Positions 18,714 through 26,276 of a DNA stretch of 45,476 nt are shown here, piece after piece. The position numbers and the translations under genes were made by a program. How positions within the stretch are numbered: the first letter of the stretch is position 1; each line of letters opens with the position of its first letter. This DNA is from Armatimonadota bacterium (GTDB taxonomy: Bacteria; Vulcanimicrobiota; Xenobia; RGZZ01): contig VGFD01000002.1 of NCBI GenBank assembly GCA_016868975.1, positions 1-45,476 of the forward strand. The letters run 5' to 3'. The notes below the pieces were generated by a model that saw only the letters and a list, made by a program, of their open reading frames with translations, did not search any database and was not told the DNA's origin.

Positions 18714-18805
18714 AGCGGACTCCTGGGCAGGTGATCGGGCGCACTTTCCGCGGGTCGCCGGGGCCTTACCATGTCCACAGACACTTGCAGGGAGGCAGAA
18801 AGCGC

Positions 18806-19711
18806 ATGACGTCCTGGTTTGAGCCTTCGTCCTTCATCGCGGCGACCATGATGGCCGCCCTTTGGCCGAATTCGACACCCTCTCCCCAGGAAGATGCCCT
18901 GGGCCGCACCCCGCTGCATCACGCGGCCGCGGGCGGCGACGTCGAGCGGGTGGTGGCGCTCATCGGACAGGGATGCTCGGTGGACGGCGCCAGCGACGAG
19001 GGACTCACCGCCCTGCACGAAGCCGCCTGCTGCGGCCGCAGGGAAGTCGCCGAGGCGCTGCACCGTCTGGGCGCCGATCTGAACCGCCGCACGGACGCCG
19101 GCATGACGCCGCTCGCCCTGGCCGTCGTGGGCGGCCACCTCGCCCTGGCCGGCGACCTGCTCGCCTGGGGAGCGCGCGTCAACAAGACCAACCGCGCCGG
19201 CGAGACGCCCCTGCACATCGCGGCCGAGCGCGGCTGGGCTCGCATCGTGGAAACGCTGGTCAGGCGCGGCGCCGCGCTTGAAGCGGTGGATTGCGAGGGC
19301 TTCACCGCGCTGCACTTCGCCTGCCGCTGCGGCCAGACCGGCGCGGCGCGCGTGCTGCTGAGCCACGGCGCGTCGATGGAAGCGCGGACCGACGATGAGT
19401 GCACGCCGCTCATGGTGGCGGCGTCCGGAGGATGGCTGGAAATCGTCTCCGCGCTGGTCTGGCGAGGTGCCTCGCTGCACGCCTGGGATCACTTGCGCGC
19501 GACCGCCCTGCACCACGCCGCCAGCGCCGGGCACCGCGCGGTGTGCGAGATGCTCGTGCGCTCGGGGGCCGACCTGTCAGCCCGCGACGCGTTGGGCAAG
19601 ACGCCTGCCCAGGCGGCGGCCGGCTACCCGGATGTGGAGGGGATGCTCACGCCGCGGCCGCCTCGCGCGAACAGCGGCGAGGTGTCGTTCAAGACGCTGC
19701 GCAGCGCGTAG
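18806..19711 (+). CDS. Ankyrin-repeat protein
   Basis: A 301-residue protein made almost wholly of about eight 33-residue ankyrin repeats, each with the consensus G.TPLH.AA..G and LL..GA (for example LGRTPLHHAAAGGDVERVVA, AGETPLHIAAERG, CTPLMVAASGG). Ankyrin repeats mediate protein-protein contacts. The frame opens upstream, but I place the start at ATG 18806 because GGGAGG lies about ten bases before it. The N-terminal 30 residues (MTSWFEPSSFIAATMMAALW) are hydrophobic but lack a clear signal peptide. It sits between the divergent PI3K-like gene and a prepilin gene 21 bases downstream, so it may be a partner or regulator of either; that is inference. Confidence 0.92.
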   Translation: MTSWFEPSSFIAATMMAALWPNSTPSPQEDALGRTPLHHAAAGGDVERVVALIGQGCSVDGASDEGLTALHEAACCGRREVAEALHRLGADLNRRTDAGMTPLALAVVGGHLALAGDLLAWGARVNKTNRAGETPLHIAAERGWARIVETLVRRGAALEAVDCEGFTALHFACRCGQTGAARVLLSHGASMEARTDDECTPLMVAASGGWLEIVSALVWRGASLHAWDHLRATALHHAASAGHRAVCEMLVRSGADLSARDALGKTPAQAAAGYPDVEGMLTPRPPRANSGEVSFKTLRSA

Positions 19712-19732
19712 TAGAACAGGGAGGTCACACAC

Positions 19733-20134
19733 ATGCGCAAGAGGCGCGACTCGGGATTTACACTGGTGGAAATCATGATCGTCATCGCCATCATGGGAGC
19801 CCTGCTGGGAATTCTGCTGCCCAGCTACACTCACGCGATGGCGCAGGGAAAACTCTCCGCCTGCAAGAGCAACCTGAAAAACCTCTCCACCGCGATTGAA
19901 ACCTACCGGAACGATTACGGCGGACAGGCGCCGCCGATGATGCGGAGCCTGGCGCCGACCTACCTCGCCGTGCTGCCCACCTGCCCGTCACGCGGAGAAA
20001 CCTATTCGCGCAGTGTGAGCGACGACGCGCCGGACTCCTACGTGCTGTTCTGCCGCAACTGGGGCCACGGCGAACTGGGGCTCGCGAGCAATTTTCCGCA
20101 ATACTCACCCGCGGTCGGGATGCTGGAAAAGTGA
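19733..20134 (+). CDS. GspG-like major pseudopilin
   Basis: A 133-residue prepilin with leader MRKRRDSG and mature start FTLVEIMIVIAIMGALLGIL, the classic type II secretion/type IV pilin N-terminus with Glu+5. The later segment SACKSNLKNLSTAIETYRND is the GspG/PilA-like helix that packs the pilus core, followed by a short beta-rich domain with paired cysteines (LPTCPSRGE and VLFCRNWG). GGGAGG sits nine or so bases before the ATG. It is 21 bases downstream of the ankyrin gene and convergent with the minus-strand prepilin genes ending at 20142. The short size and DYGGQAPP segment suit a GspG-type pseudopilin rather than a major type IVa pilin. Confidence 0.9.
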   Translation: MRKRRDSGFTLVEIMIVIAIMGALLGILLPSYTHAMAQGKLSACKSNLKNLSTAIETYRNDYGGQAPPMMRSLAPTYLAVLPTCPSRGETYSRSVSDDAPDSYVLFCRNWGHGELGLASNFPQYSPAVGMLEK

Positions 20135-20141
20135 CGCCTGA

Positions 20142-20630
20142 CTAAAGACTGGAGTCGTCCCGCCAGTTGAGCAGCTTGAAATAGTTGGGGTTGGGGCCGC
20201 CGCCGACCCGCAGGGTCGGGGCCACGTCCAACTCGGCGTGGAGCCTGCGGCGGGCCTGAGGGGCGCTCTCGCTGCCCAGCGTGCCCTGGCTGGTGAGCAG
20301 CACGACGCGCCAGGGCGCCCGGGATTTCGACATGTCAATGGTGACCGTGTAGCGGCCGAGGAATGCGCCGTCGACGTCGGTGAAGTCCTCGGCGTACGAG
20401 TAGGTGAGCGTATCGTCAGTCAGCCGGGGAGGAAACGACGGGTCTTTCTCGAGTTTCGCGCGCGCGTCTTCCAGGCCGGCTTCGGCGATGGCGGCCGCCT
20501 GCGCGGACTGGGAGGCCTGCATCGCGCCGCGATATTGCGCCATCTTGATGCCCAGCAGCGCAAGCCCCATCACCAGCAAGATTGCGGTGACGCACATGCC
20601 GACCACCAGCGTGAAGCCGCGCCGCCTCAC
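20142..20630 (-). CDS. Prepilin-type protein (PilX/GspK-like N-terminus)
   Basis: A 162-residue prepilin. A longer open frame exists, but I start it at the GTG at 20630, which overlaps the preceding stop and yields MRRRGFTLVVGMCVTAILLV. The leader and Gly-1 are canonical, but position +5 is Val instead of Glu, as in GspK/PilX-type proteins that cap the pilus tip. The helix continues with SAQAAAIAEAGLEDARAKLE, the characteristic AExA segment of these minor pilins. The mature ectodomain of about 110 residues is beta-rich. It is the last gene of the minus-strand prepilin group and is convergent with the GspG-like gene, only seven bases away. Confidence 0.75.
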   Translation of the reverse strand: MRRRGFTLVVGMCVTAILLVMGLALLGIKMAQYRGAMQASQSAQAAAIAEAGLEDARAKLEKDPSFPPRLTDDTLTYSYAEDFTDVDGAFLGRYTVTIDMSKSRAPWRVVLLTSQGTLGSESAPQARRRLHAELDVAPTLRVGGGPNPNYFKLLNWRDDSSL

Positions 20631-21169
20631 TGCCCGATCCTCAGGCGCAGCCGGGTGGAGAGCGTTTTTACGATTTTTCCGTCCTGAAATGAAGCGTCGA
20701 TCTGGTAGAGGCCTTTTCCCTGCGCGGCGCACGAGAATCCGGCCACGCCTTCGGCCACCGCGTCGCTCCGCGCGGTTCCCTGCGCTGTGGTGACCGCGCG
20801 CAGCAGGACGCCGTTTTCCACGTGGTAGGAAATCGTGAGCATGGCCGCCGCGGGGTAAGCATCCCACGCCGCCGGAGTGGGGGATGGAGAGGCCGGAAGA
20901 GGGTTTCGTCGTCCGGATCAATTCGGGTGAAAGTCAGCGTGGATGACGTCTGCCCGGCCGACGGCGCGCTGACCACGACCGCTTCGGCAAGCTCGTCGCG
21001 CACCCGCTGCACCGCGGTCTGCCCGGCCCGCAGCGCGGTGTCCTTCTGGGACGTTTAGCGCAGCGCGCTGCCGTACTCGGCGCACAGCCCGGCCACCACG
21101 CCGAGCACGAGCGACACGAGAAACAGCGTGGCCAGCACTTCCACCAGGGTGAGGCCGCGGGCGCGTCAC
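20627..21169 (-). pseudogene. Broken prepilin gene (PilW/GspJ-like)
   Basis: The remnant reads RARGLTLVEVLATLFLVSLV at the N-terminus, a canonical prepilin helix with Glu+5, and ends with a beta-rich domain (MLTISYHVENGVLLRAV...TLSTRLRLRIGQ). Three lesions prevent a single product. The upstream GTG at 21169 is one base out of frame with the helix, with a TGA immediately before it in frame. An in-frame TAA lies at about 21056. A one-base shift lies near 20865, next to a run of five cytosines. Repairing these gives a PilW-like protein of about 180 residues in the same operon as the 20630 gene. Either decay or consensus error could explain this. Confidence 0.65.
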
Positions 21170-21226
21170 ATCAGGGATCCGCAGCCCGTTGTCTGAGCGC
21201 CATGCAGGGATCTTTCGCCGCCCTTG

Positions 21227-21250
21227 AGGGCGCGCCTGCAAGCGCGCCTT
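21227..21250. other. GC-rich hairpin between divergent genes
   Basis: Arms 21227-21235 and 21242-21250 (AGGGCGCGC and GCGCGCCTT) pair over nine positions including one G-T, with loop CTGCAA. It lies between the broken minus-strand prepilin gene and the plus-strand FHA gene. No T tract follows on either strand, so it is not a typical intrinsic terminator. It may mark a rearrangement edge or be regulatory; its role is unknown. Confidence 0.4.
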
Positions 21251-21297
21251 GCCGTTGAAATGAAATTAGCGTGCGCGTCGAGAAAACAAAGGACACC

Positions 21298-22359
21298 ATG
21301 GCAGGCCAATTTGAATTGCGCATCCGCGCCGGGCGCGACTGGGCCGCGCCGCTTGAGGGCACTCGTATCGTGATCGGCTGCGATCCCTCGTGCGACGTCG
21401 TATTGCCGGACGACGGCCGCACCGCGCGTCGCCACGCCATCCTGCACCTTGCGCCCGAGGGCCCCTCGCTGGTGGATCTGCAAACCACCAGCGGCACGCT
21501 GCTCAACGACGTGCCAATTTCCAACGCGGGACTGGTACACCTTGACCGCATCGGCATCGGCGGGGCCATCCTGGTATTTCGCGACGCCGGGCGGGAAATC
21601 GATCCCGACGAGATGGCCGATCTGCTGCGTCACGAGGGCATCGTCGCGGCCGGCTCATTTGCGTGGCCGGGCATTTCGCTGGTGCCCGTCGAGCCGGTGG
21701 CTGACGACGCGGCGATCATCCGGCGCCTGGCGGATATTGCCCGCGAAAATGACGAAATGCGGGCCCGCGCCGAACGCGAGGCCGAAGCCGGCGGGCGCTT
21801 CGTGGGCGCCGTCGGCCGTCGCGTGGTCGACGCCGTCCGCAATGGCGCGCTGCACTTTACGCCGCAAGGCCGCGCCGACGATCTCACCATCTTGTTCGCC
21901 CGCTTGCACGCCTTTGAGGAAAATCCGCTCGACACTTTGCCCGCGCGCCTTAACGCGATTTTCGAGGATCTCGCGGATCGCATTTTCGAGCACGACGGCG
22001 TGGTCTGCCAGTTTTTGAAACACCGCCTGCTGGCACTTTTCGGAGGCCCCTGGACCACGTACGCCGCCGACGAAGCCGCGCGCCAGGCGGTTCGCGCCGC
22101 CGCCGCCATCGCGCCGCTTGGAGCGTGCGTCGGCATGGCTTGCGGCCCGGTCCGCCTGGGACGGGTCGGCGCGCGACGGCGCAGCACCGTGTCCGCGCAG
22201 GGAGACGCGGTCAACGTGGGCGCGCGCCTGTGCGGGCTGGCCGCGCCCGGGGAAATCCTCGTCTCGGCGCCGCTGGCCGATCGCCTCGGCACGACGCTCA
22301 CGCCGCGCCACGGCCTGACCCACAAGTCCGGTGAGCCGCTCCCGGCGTTCGTCCCGTGA
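21298..22359 (+). CDS. FHA domain fused to degenerate class III cyclase domain
   Basis: A 353-residue fusion. Residues 8-95 are an FHA domain (IVIGCDPSCDVVL, ARRHAILHL, SGTLLND) in which the usual phosphothreonine-contacting Arg is Cys. Residues about 190-350 match the class III adenylate/guanylate cyclase fold (LTILFARLHAF, CGPVRLGRVGARRRS, GDAVNVGARL, LAAPGEILVS). The transition-state Asn and Arg in NVGAR are present. Both metal-binding Asp positions are replaced: FAD becomes FAR, and the GD of the second motif becomes KH (QFLKHRLLALFG). It is likely catalytically dead and regulatory. The ATG at 21298 is preferred, with AAAGGA just upstream, over GTG 21271. It overlaps the next FHA gene by four bases. 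Confidence 0.82.
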   Translation: MAGQFELRIRAGRDWAAPLEGTRIVIGCDPSCDVVLPDDGRTARRHAILHLAPEGPSLVDLQTTSGTLLNDVPISNAGLVHLDRIGIGGAILVFRDAGREIDPDEMADLLRHEGIVAAGSFAWPGISLVPVEPVADDAAIIRRLADIARENDEMRARAEREAEAGGRFVGAVGRRVVDAVRNGALHFTPQGRADDLTILFARLHAFEENPLDTLPARLNAIFEDLADRIFEHDGVVCQFLKHRLLALFGGPWTTYAADEAARQAVRAAAAIAPLGACVGMACGPVRLGRVGARRRSTVSAQGDAVNVGARLCGLAAPGEILVSAPLADRLGTTLTPRHGLTHKSGEPLPAFVP

Positions 22360-22691
22360 GCGGGCCGTGGACGCTGCTCTACGTGCGCTCTTCACGCGGC
22401 ATCCGCATGCGCCGGGTAGCCATCCCCGCCCAGGGAGTTGCCGTCGGCTCGAATCCCAAAGGAGGCCTTGCGCTTGACGCGGACGGCGCGGTGGACGATC
22501 GACATTTCGAAATCACGCTGGACGCGGGCGGCCCGCTCTTGCGCGCCCACGGTCCGGTGCGGGTTAATGGCAATCTCGTGGAAGGAGCCCGCCTGCGCCA
22601 CCTCGATCGCATCGAAGCCGGCACCTCGCGCCTCGTCCTCTACGACGACGCGGCCGCGCCCGCGCCGCGCCGGGCCGCACGGGCGCTGGAC
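22356..22691 (+). CDS. Small FHA-like protein, 3' end lost at a junction
   Basis: GTG 22356 overlaps the preceding stop, giving MSGPWTLLYVRSSRGIRMRR and about 110 residues of FHA-like beta-sandwich (VAVGSNPKG, DDRHFEITLD, GPVRVNGNLV, RIEAGTSRLVLYDD). The FHA binding residues are poorly conserved. After about 22690 the frame stays open to 24302, but the encoded sequence becomes Ser/Arg/Thr-rich and is antisense to the credible minus-strand genes at 22692-23092. It then re-enters a GspF gene. I therefore treat the true gene as ending near 22690, with its natural stop missing; the 648-codon open frame is probably a chimera. A simple automated caller could report it as one FHA-GspF gene. Confidence 0.55.
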
Positions 22692-22745
22692 ACCGGCCGC
22701 GATGAGCAGCTCGAGCATGGAGAAGCCGCGGCGGCGAGTTCTCAC
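22692..22745 (-). pseudogene. Truncated prepilin N-terminus
   Basis: GTG at 22745 overlaps the stop of the upstream gene and encodes MRTRRRGFSMLELLIAAG, a perfect prepilin leader plus cleavage site (Gly-1, Phe+1, Glu+5). The hydrophobic helix then stops abruptly: beyond about 22692 the minus-strand frame reads VQRPCGPARRGRGR, the antisense of the FHA gene. Only about 17 codons of the prepilin remain. This shows a breakpoint, by insertion, deletion or misassembly, inside a minus-strand prepilin operon. Confidence 0.6.
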
Positions 22746-23092
22746 AAGTCGCCCCCGATCCGGGCCGTCCCGCTCAGAGGCTCGCCGCTGAGCGGGACGC
22801 GCTGCTCCTGGTGGCCGGCTCGCACCGAACAATACGTCGGCCTTCTCGAGCAGACCACCGAGAGGCGCAGCTCAAACGCGCCGTCGGCGGAGATCGGCTT
22901 GCGGACGTCGAGGGGGATTTCCGGAAAGTGGAAGTCGACCACCGTCTCGCCCACGTCAGCCACGTCCCGCACCACGATCTCGAGGGGACGCGAGGAACGC
23001 TGCTCGGGTCGGCCGCCCGCGAACGCAAAGAGCGCGGCGATCACGAAGCCGAGCAGCAGGACGGCGGCCAGGATTCGGCTTTTCCGCTTCAC
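22742..23092 (-). CDS. Small membrane-anchored hypothetical protein
   Basis: A 116-residue protein starting at GTG 23092, preceded by GAGGAG five bases upstream, which excludes the earlier ATG in the same frame. The N-terminus MKRKSRILAAVLLLGFVIAA is a positive-inside membrane anchor. The remaining 90 residues form an extracytoplasmic beta-rich domain (PLEIVVRDVADVGETVVDF, GAFELRLSVVCSRR) with a pair of cysteines (VVCSRRPTYC). I do not recognise the family. Its stop overlaps the start of the truncated prepilin, so it belonged to the minus-strand prepilin operon and may have had a pilus-assembly role; that is inference from position. Confidence 0.65.
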   Translation of the reverse strand: MKRKSRILAAVLLLGFVIAALFAFAGGRPEQRSSRPLEIVVRDVADVGETVVDFHFPEIPLDVRKPISADGAFELRLSVVCSRRPTYCSVRAGHQEQRVPLSGEPLSGTARIGGDL

Positions 23093-23220
23093 GGCGGCTC
23101 CTCGCGCTGGGATTTTTCCCATCGTAACAGGGGCCGCCGGGGCACGAAGTGATCGGAGACACTTTCACCACGCGTGTCATCAGGTGGAATATAGCAATCG
23201 TCGTGTCGAATTTCTTTCCG

Positions 23221-24302
23221 ATGCAGGAAACCCGCCCGTCATGGCTGCAGCGCAGGCGCATTCCTGCGTCGCTGCTCATCCCGTACACCCGGCAGTTGGC
23301 CACCATGCTGGCGGCCGGGGTGCCCACCCCCGCGCCCTCGACGGCATGGCGCGCACCGGGGACAACCTCGTGCTGAGCGCGGTGACGCTGGAGCTGAGCG
23401 CGGCGGTGGCGCGCGGCTTGAGCCTGTCGCAGGCGCTCGCCATGTACGGGCGGGTGTTCCCGCCCATTTTCGTGGCCATGGTGCGGGCCGGGGAGGAGGG
23501 CGGATCGCTGCGCCGCACCCTCACCCAGCTCGCGGACTGGATGGAGCGGGACGACCGCGCGGCGCGCCGTCTCAAGGCCACGATGGTTTATCCCGGATTC
23601 GTGGTGGCGCTCACCGCGGCGCTCACGCTGGCGTTGTTCTACTGCGTGCTTCCCCGGTTCGTGGACATCTTCAACGACATGGGCGTGACCCTCCCGGTAA
23701 TCACCCGCGGGCTCATGGAGATCACCCGGGCGGTCCGCAATCCGTGGGCGTGGCTGGCGGTGGCCTGCCTGGCCGGCGCGGGTGCGGCCGGGCTGCGTGC
23801 CATGCGCGCGGATCCTGGCGGGCGCCTCCGTATGCAGGCGCTGTCGTTTCGGATTCCGCTGGTGGGACCGCTGCTGGAGCGCAGCACGCTGGCCCGCTGG
23901 TGCGCGATGGTGAAGCTCATGCTGGGCTGCGGCGTGGGCCTCGTCCCCACCCTGCAGATCGCCGCGCTGGCCAGCGGGAGCGCGGTGCTGCAGGCGGACG
24001 CCCGCTCGCTGGTGGACGCGGTGACCAGGGGCCTCACGCTCAGCCAGGCGATGCAACGCCGCCCGCGGATTTATCCCGCGCTGCTGGTCTACATGGCGCG
24101 GGCCGGCGAGGAAACCGGCGACCTCGGGGAAATGTTCGGACACGCGGCGGTATTTTATGACCTCGACGTGGCGACGCGGCTGGAGATTTTGACGGCGTCG
24201 CTGGAGCCGCTGCTGCTCAGCGCGATCACCATCGGCGTGGGCGCGCTGGTGATCGCGATTTTCGTGCCGATATACGGGATGGTCCGCACGGTGGGGCCGT
24301 GA
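23221..24302 (+). pseudogene. GspF/PilC-like platform protein, frameshifted
   Basis: Inner-membrane platform protein of a type II secretion or type IV pilus machine, made of two T2SSF repeats. The first part (ASLLIPYTRQLATMLAAGVP) is in one frame and the rest (RALDGMARTGDNLV...) in another. Restoring one base in the C run at 23327-23331 joins them. The second part is complete: FVAMVRAGEEGGSLRRTLTQ, membrane helices, then IYPALLVYMARAGEETGDLG and the last helices ending GMVRTVGP. The start is uncertain (GTG 23203 or ATG 23221); the usual cytoplasmic N-terminal extension is missing. A single homopolymer deletion is equally compatible with sequencing error, in which case the gene is intact. Confidence 0.75.
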
Positions 24303-24308
24303 CGGGTA

Positions 24309-24602
24309 TCAAACGCGAGCCTTCCAGTCGCGGGGATTTCGCCGCCCGTGCATGACTGCGATGACCGCAATGCGTTCGCGCTCTTCCACGAAGAACACGG
24401 CGTACGGGAAACGGTGCATCAGCGCGCGCCGTACATCGGGATGCACTCTCGGATAACGGGCCGGATTCATCTCAATGGCATCGAGTGTAGTAAGAAGCTC
24501 GTCGAGGAATTGCTGTCCGAGAAGTTGCGCTTGCCGCTCATACCAGACCGAGGCCTCCTCCACGTCCCATTCGGCTTCAGGGAGGAGATAGGATGGCCTC
24601 AC
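24309..24602 (-). CDS. ParE/RelE-superfamily toxin
   Basis: A 97-residue toxin of the ParE-type plasmid-stabilisation family. The helical N-terminus (PEAEWDVEEASVWYERQA) and the C-terminal beta strands (RRALMHRFPYAVFFVEERER, then AVMHGRRNPRDWKARV) are characteristic. Members inhibit gyrase (ParE) or cleave mRNA (RelE); this sequence looks closer to ParE, but the target cannot be decided. The start overlaps the antitoxin stop by four bases (ATGA), the standard antitoxin-first order. Confidence 0.9.
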   Translation of the reverse strand: MRPSYLLPEAEWDVEEASVWYERQAQLLGQQFLDELLTTLDAIEMNPARYPRVHPDVRRALMHRFPYAVFFVEERERIAVIAVMHGRRNPRDWKARV

Positions 24603-24808
24603 AGACGCTTTCGAATCTGCTCAATTGCCTCTCGGGCCGGTCTGCCTGGGGAACCGCTTGAACGGTAGGTTTCGAGGCGTCGGTCAAGCTCGCGTTTTTG
24701 CTCCTCGGTCAGAGGCAAGGCATTCTGGTCCACGGCAATGCTGTCCCAGATATCTTCCACGAGCTGGATTCGTTCGGATACCGGCAGGTCGCGAATGCTC
24801 TGATCCAT
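24599..24808 (-). CDS. Addiction-module antitoxin (Unstab_antitox family)
   Basis: A 69-residue acidic protein, MDQSIRDLPVSERIQLVEDI..., matching the short helical addiction-module component family often paired with ParE/RelE toxins, with typical WDSIA and LTEEQKRELDRRLE segments. The longer open frame upstream is not used, because the ATG at 24808 overlaps the histidine kinase stop as TGATG. The pair is therefore translationally coupled to the sensor kinase, an unusual arrangement for a toxin-antitoxin module, which normally has its own autoregulated promoter. Confidence 0.88.
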   Translation of the reverse strand: MDQSIRDLPVSERIQLVEDIWDSIAVDQNALPLTEEQKRELDRRLETYRSSGSPGRPAREAIEQIRKRL

Positions 24809-26226
24809 CAAACTGAGGTTCGCTCTGGCGGGTCGGTTTCCTTTGGCAGCCAGAACACGAACGTGGCGCCGCCGCCCGCGGTGGGCTCGACGCGGATCTC
24901 GCCGCGGTGGGCTTCCACCAGGCCGCGCGTGATCCACAGACCCAGGCCGCTCCCCTCGCGGGCCGTGGTATCGCCGATGCGCTGGAACGGATCGAAAATC
25001 CGCTCGCGCTCTTCCGCGGGAATTCCGGCCCCGTGATCCACCACCCGGAACACCACCGCGCGATCGGTTTCCTCCGACTCGACGATTACCTCACGGCCGA
25101 TCGGCGCATATTTTATTGAGTTGGACAAAAGATTGGTGAAAATCTGCCGCAGCTTGGCCGGGTCCGCCGCCAGCGCCTCGCAGCGCACCTTGTTGGCGAT
25201 GACCGGACGGTTTGTTGCTTCGGTGGCTTCTCCGATGAAAGCAATTTCCTCGTCCACAATCATTCGGGGGTTCACCTGGCTGCGATGCGTCTTGAAGCTC
25301 GGTGACGGCGTGGCTTCGGCGGAGGTCTGGCGGGCGGCCTCGAGATAAGTGTCCACCAGCGACCGCGCGCGCCGAGCCGCGTCGGAGATCTGCTCGATGA
25401 GCCGCGAGCGCTCGGCCGGTTCCTCGCTGTGGTCCGCGGCGTAGGCGGCCATCATGATCACGCTCAGGGGATTTTTTAGATCGTGCGCGGCCACTTGCAG
25501 GCTGTCCGACATGGCGGCGCGCTGCGCCGTGACCTCGCGCGCCTCCAACTGTCTGCGGCGGGTTTCCTCGCGCAATTGATCGGCGTGCAGGGCGGCGGCG
25601 AGCAAGGCGCCGATGGCTCGAATGAAGGGGAAATCATCCCTGGTGAGCGGCATCTCGGGCGCCGGCGTGTCCACGCAGAGCACGCCGAGAATTTCCTCGC
25701 GCGCGATGAGCGGCACGTAGATGGCTGTCTGGATGCGGTTGAGCACCACGCTGGGCGCGTCGCTCACCGCGGCGTGCTGGCTCGATCCCTGGAAAAAGAA
25801 CACCGCGTTGCCCGACTCCACCGCGTAGCGCGCCATGGAGGCGCTCACCGGGCTCCTGGGCAGTCCCTCGCGGCGCAAGACCGCCTCCGGGAGGAGCGAG
25901 CGCAGCCCGAGCACCGGGTCGGGCGGCCATTTCGCCACCGTCACCCGCTGGGCCGAGGGCACCACGTCAAAAATGCGGCGCAGCGCCGTGGCCATCAAGT
26001 CGAGGCCCTCGCAGCGCAGCATCTGCTGCGCGATGTCGGAAAGCGCCTCGACGGCGGTCTGGGCCAACGCGCCCTCGCGGACGATGGCGCCGACTTCCGC
26101 GGACGTGGCGTCGGCCTGCGCGCTCACCATGACGTCGGGATTCATGCGCCAACTGGGTTCAACGGCCAGGGCGGGCTTGCCTGTCGGTCGGGCAGTGACG
26201 CCCCACGGGGAGGATGTCGAGGCCAC
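24808..26226 (-). CDS. GAF-domain sensor histidine kinase
   Basis: A 472-residue soluble kinase. A GAF sensor domain spans about residues 55-215 (QTAIYVPLIAREEILGVLCV). The dimerisation/phosphoacceptor helix has the H box AAHDLKNPLSVI (His near 248). The ATPase domain has N box QIFTNLLSNSIKYAP near 365, G1 DHGAGIPAEERERIFDPF and G2 GSGLGLWI. No transmembrane segment is present, so it senses a cytoplasmic signal. No response regulator is adjacent, making it an orphan. The start at 26226 is a GTG without a Shine-Dalgarno site; an internal ATG at 26145 is an alternative. It is divergent from the second GspF gene and coupled to the toxin-antitoxin genes downstream. Confidence 0.9.
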   Translation of the reverse strand: MASTSSPWGVTARPTGKPALAVEPSWRMNPDVMVSAQADATSAEVGAIVREGALAQTAVEALSDIAQQMLRCEGLDLMATALRRIFDVVPSAQRVTVAKWPPDPVLGLRSLLPEAVLRREGLPRSPVSASMARYAVESGNAVFFFQGSSQHAAVSDAPSVVLNRIQTAIYVPLIAREEILGVLCVDTPAPEMPLTRDDFPFIRAIGALLAAALHADQLREETRRRQLEAREVTAQRAAMSDSLQVAAHDLKNPLSVIMMAAYAADHSEEPAERSRLIEQISDAARRARSLVDTYLEAARQTSAEATPSPSFKTHRSQVNPRMIVDEEIAFIGEATEATNRPVIANKVRCEALAADPAKLRQIFTNLLSNSIKYAPIGREVIVESEETDRAVVFRVVDHGAGIPAEERERIFDPFQRIGDTTAREGSGLGLWITRGLVEAHRGEIRVEPTAGGGATFVFWLPKETDPPERTSV

Positions 26227-26276
26227 GTGGGCGCCAGGCTGGTGCGTCGGCCGGACGACCGCTTCCCAGGTGGGTA

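Noticed and set aside
21227-21250. Intrinsic transcription terminator
   Set aside because: The hairpin is stable, but no T tract follows on either strand.
23093-23202. Promoter for the GspF gene
   Set aside because: A short AT-rich stretch (GGAATATAGC) exists, but no convincing -35/-10 pair at proper spacing was found.
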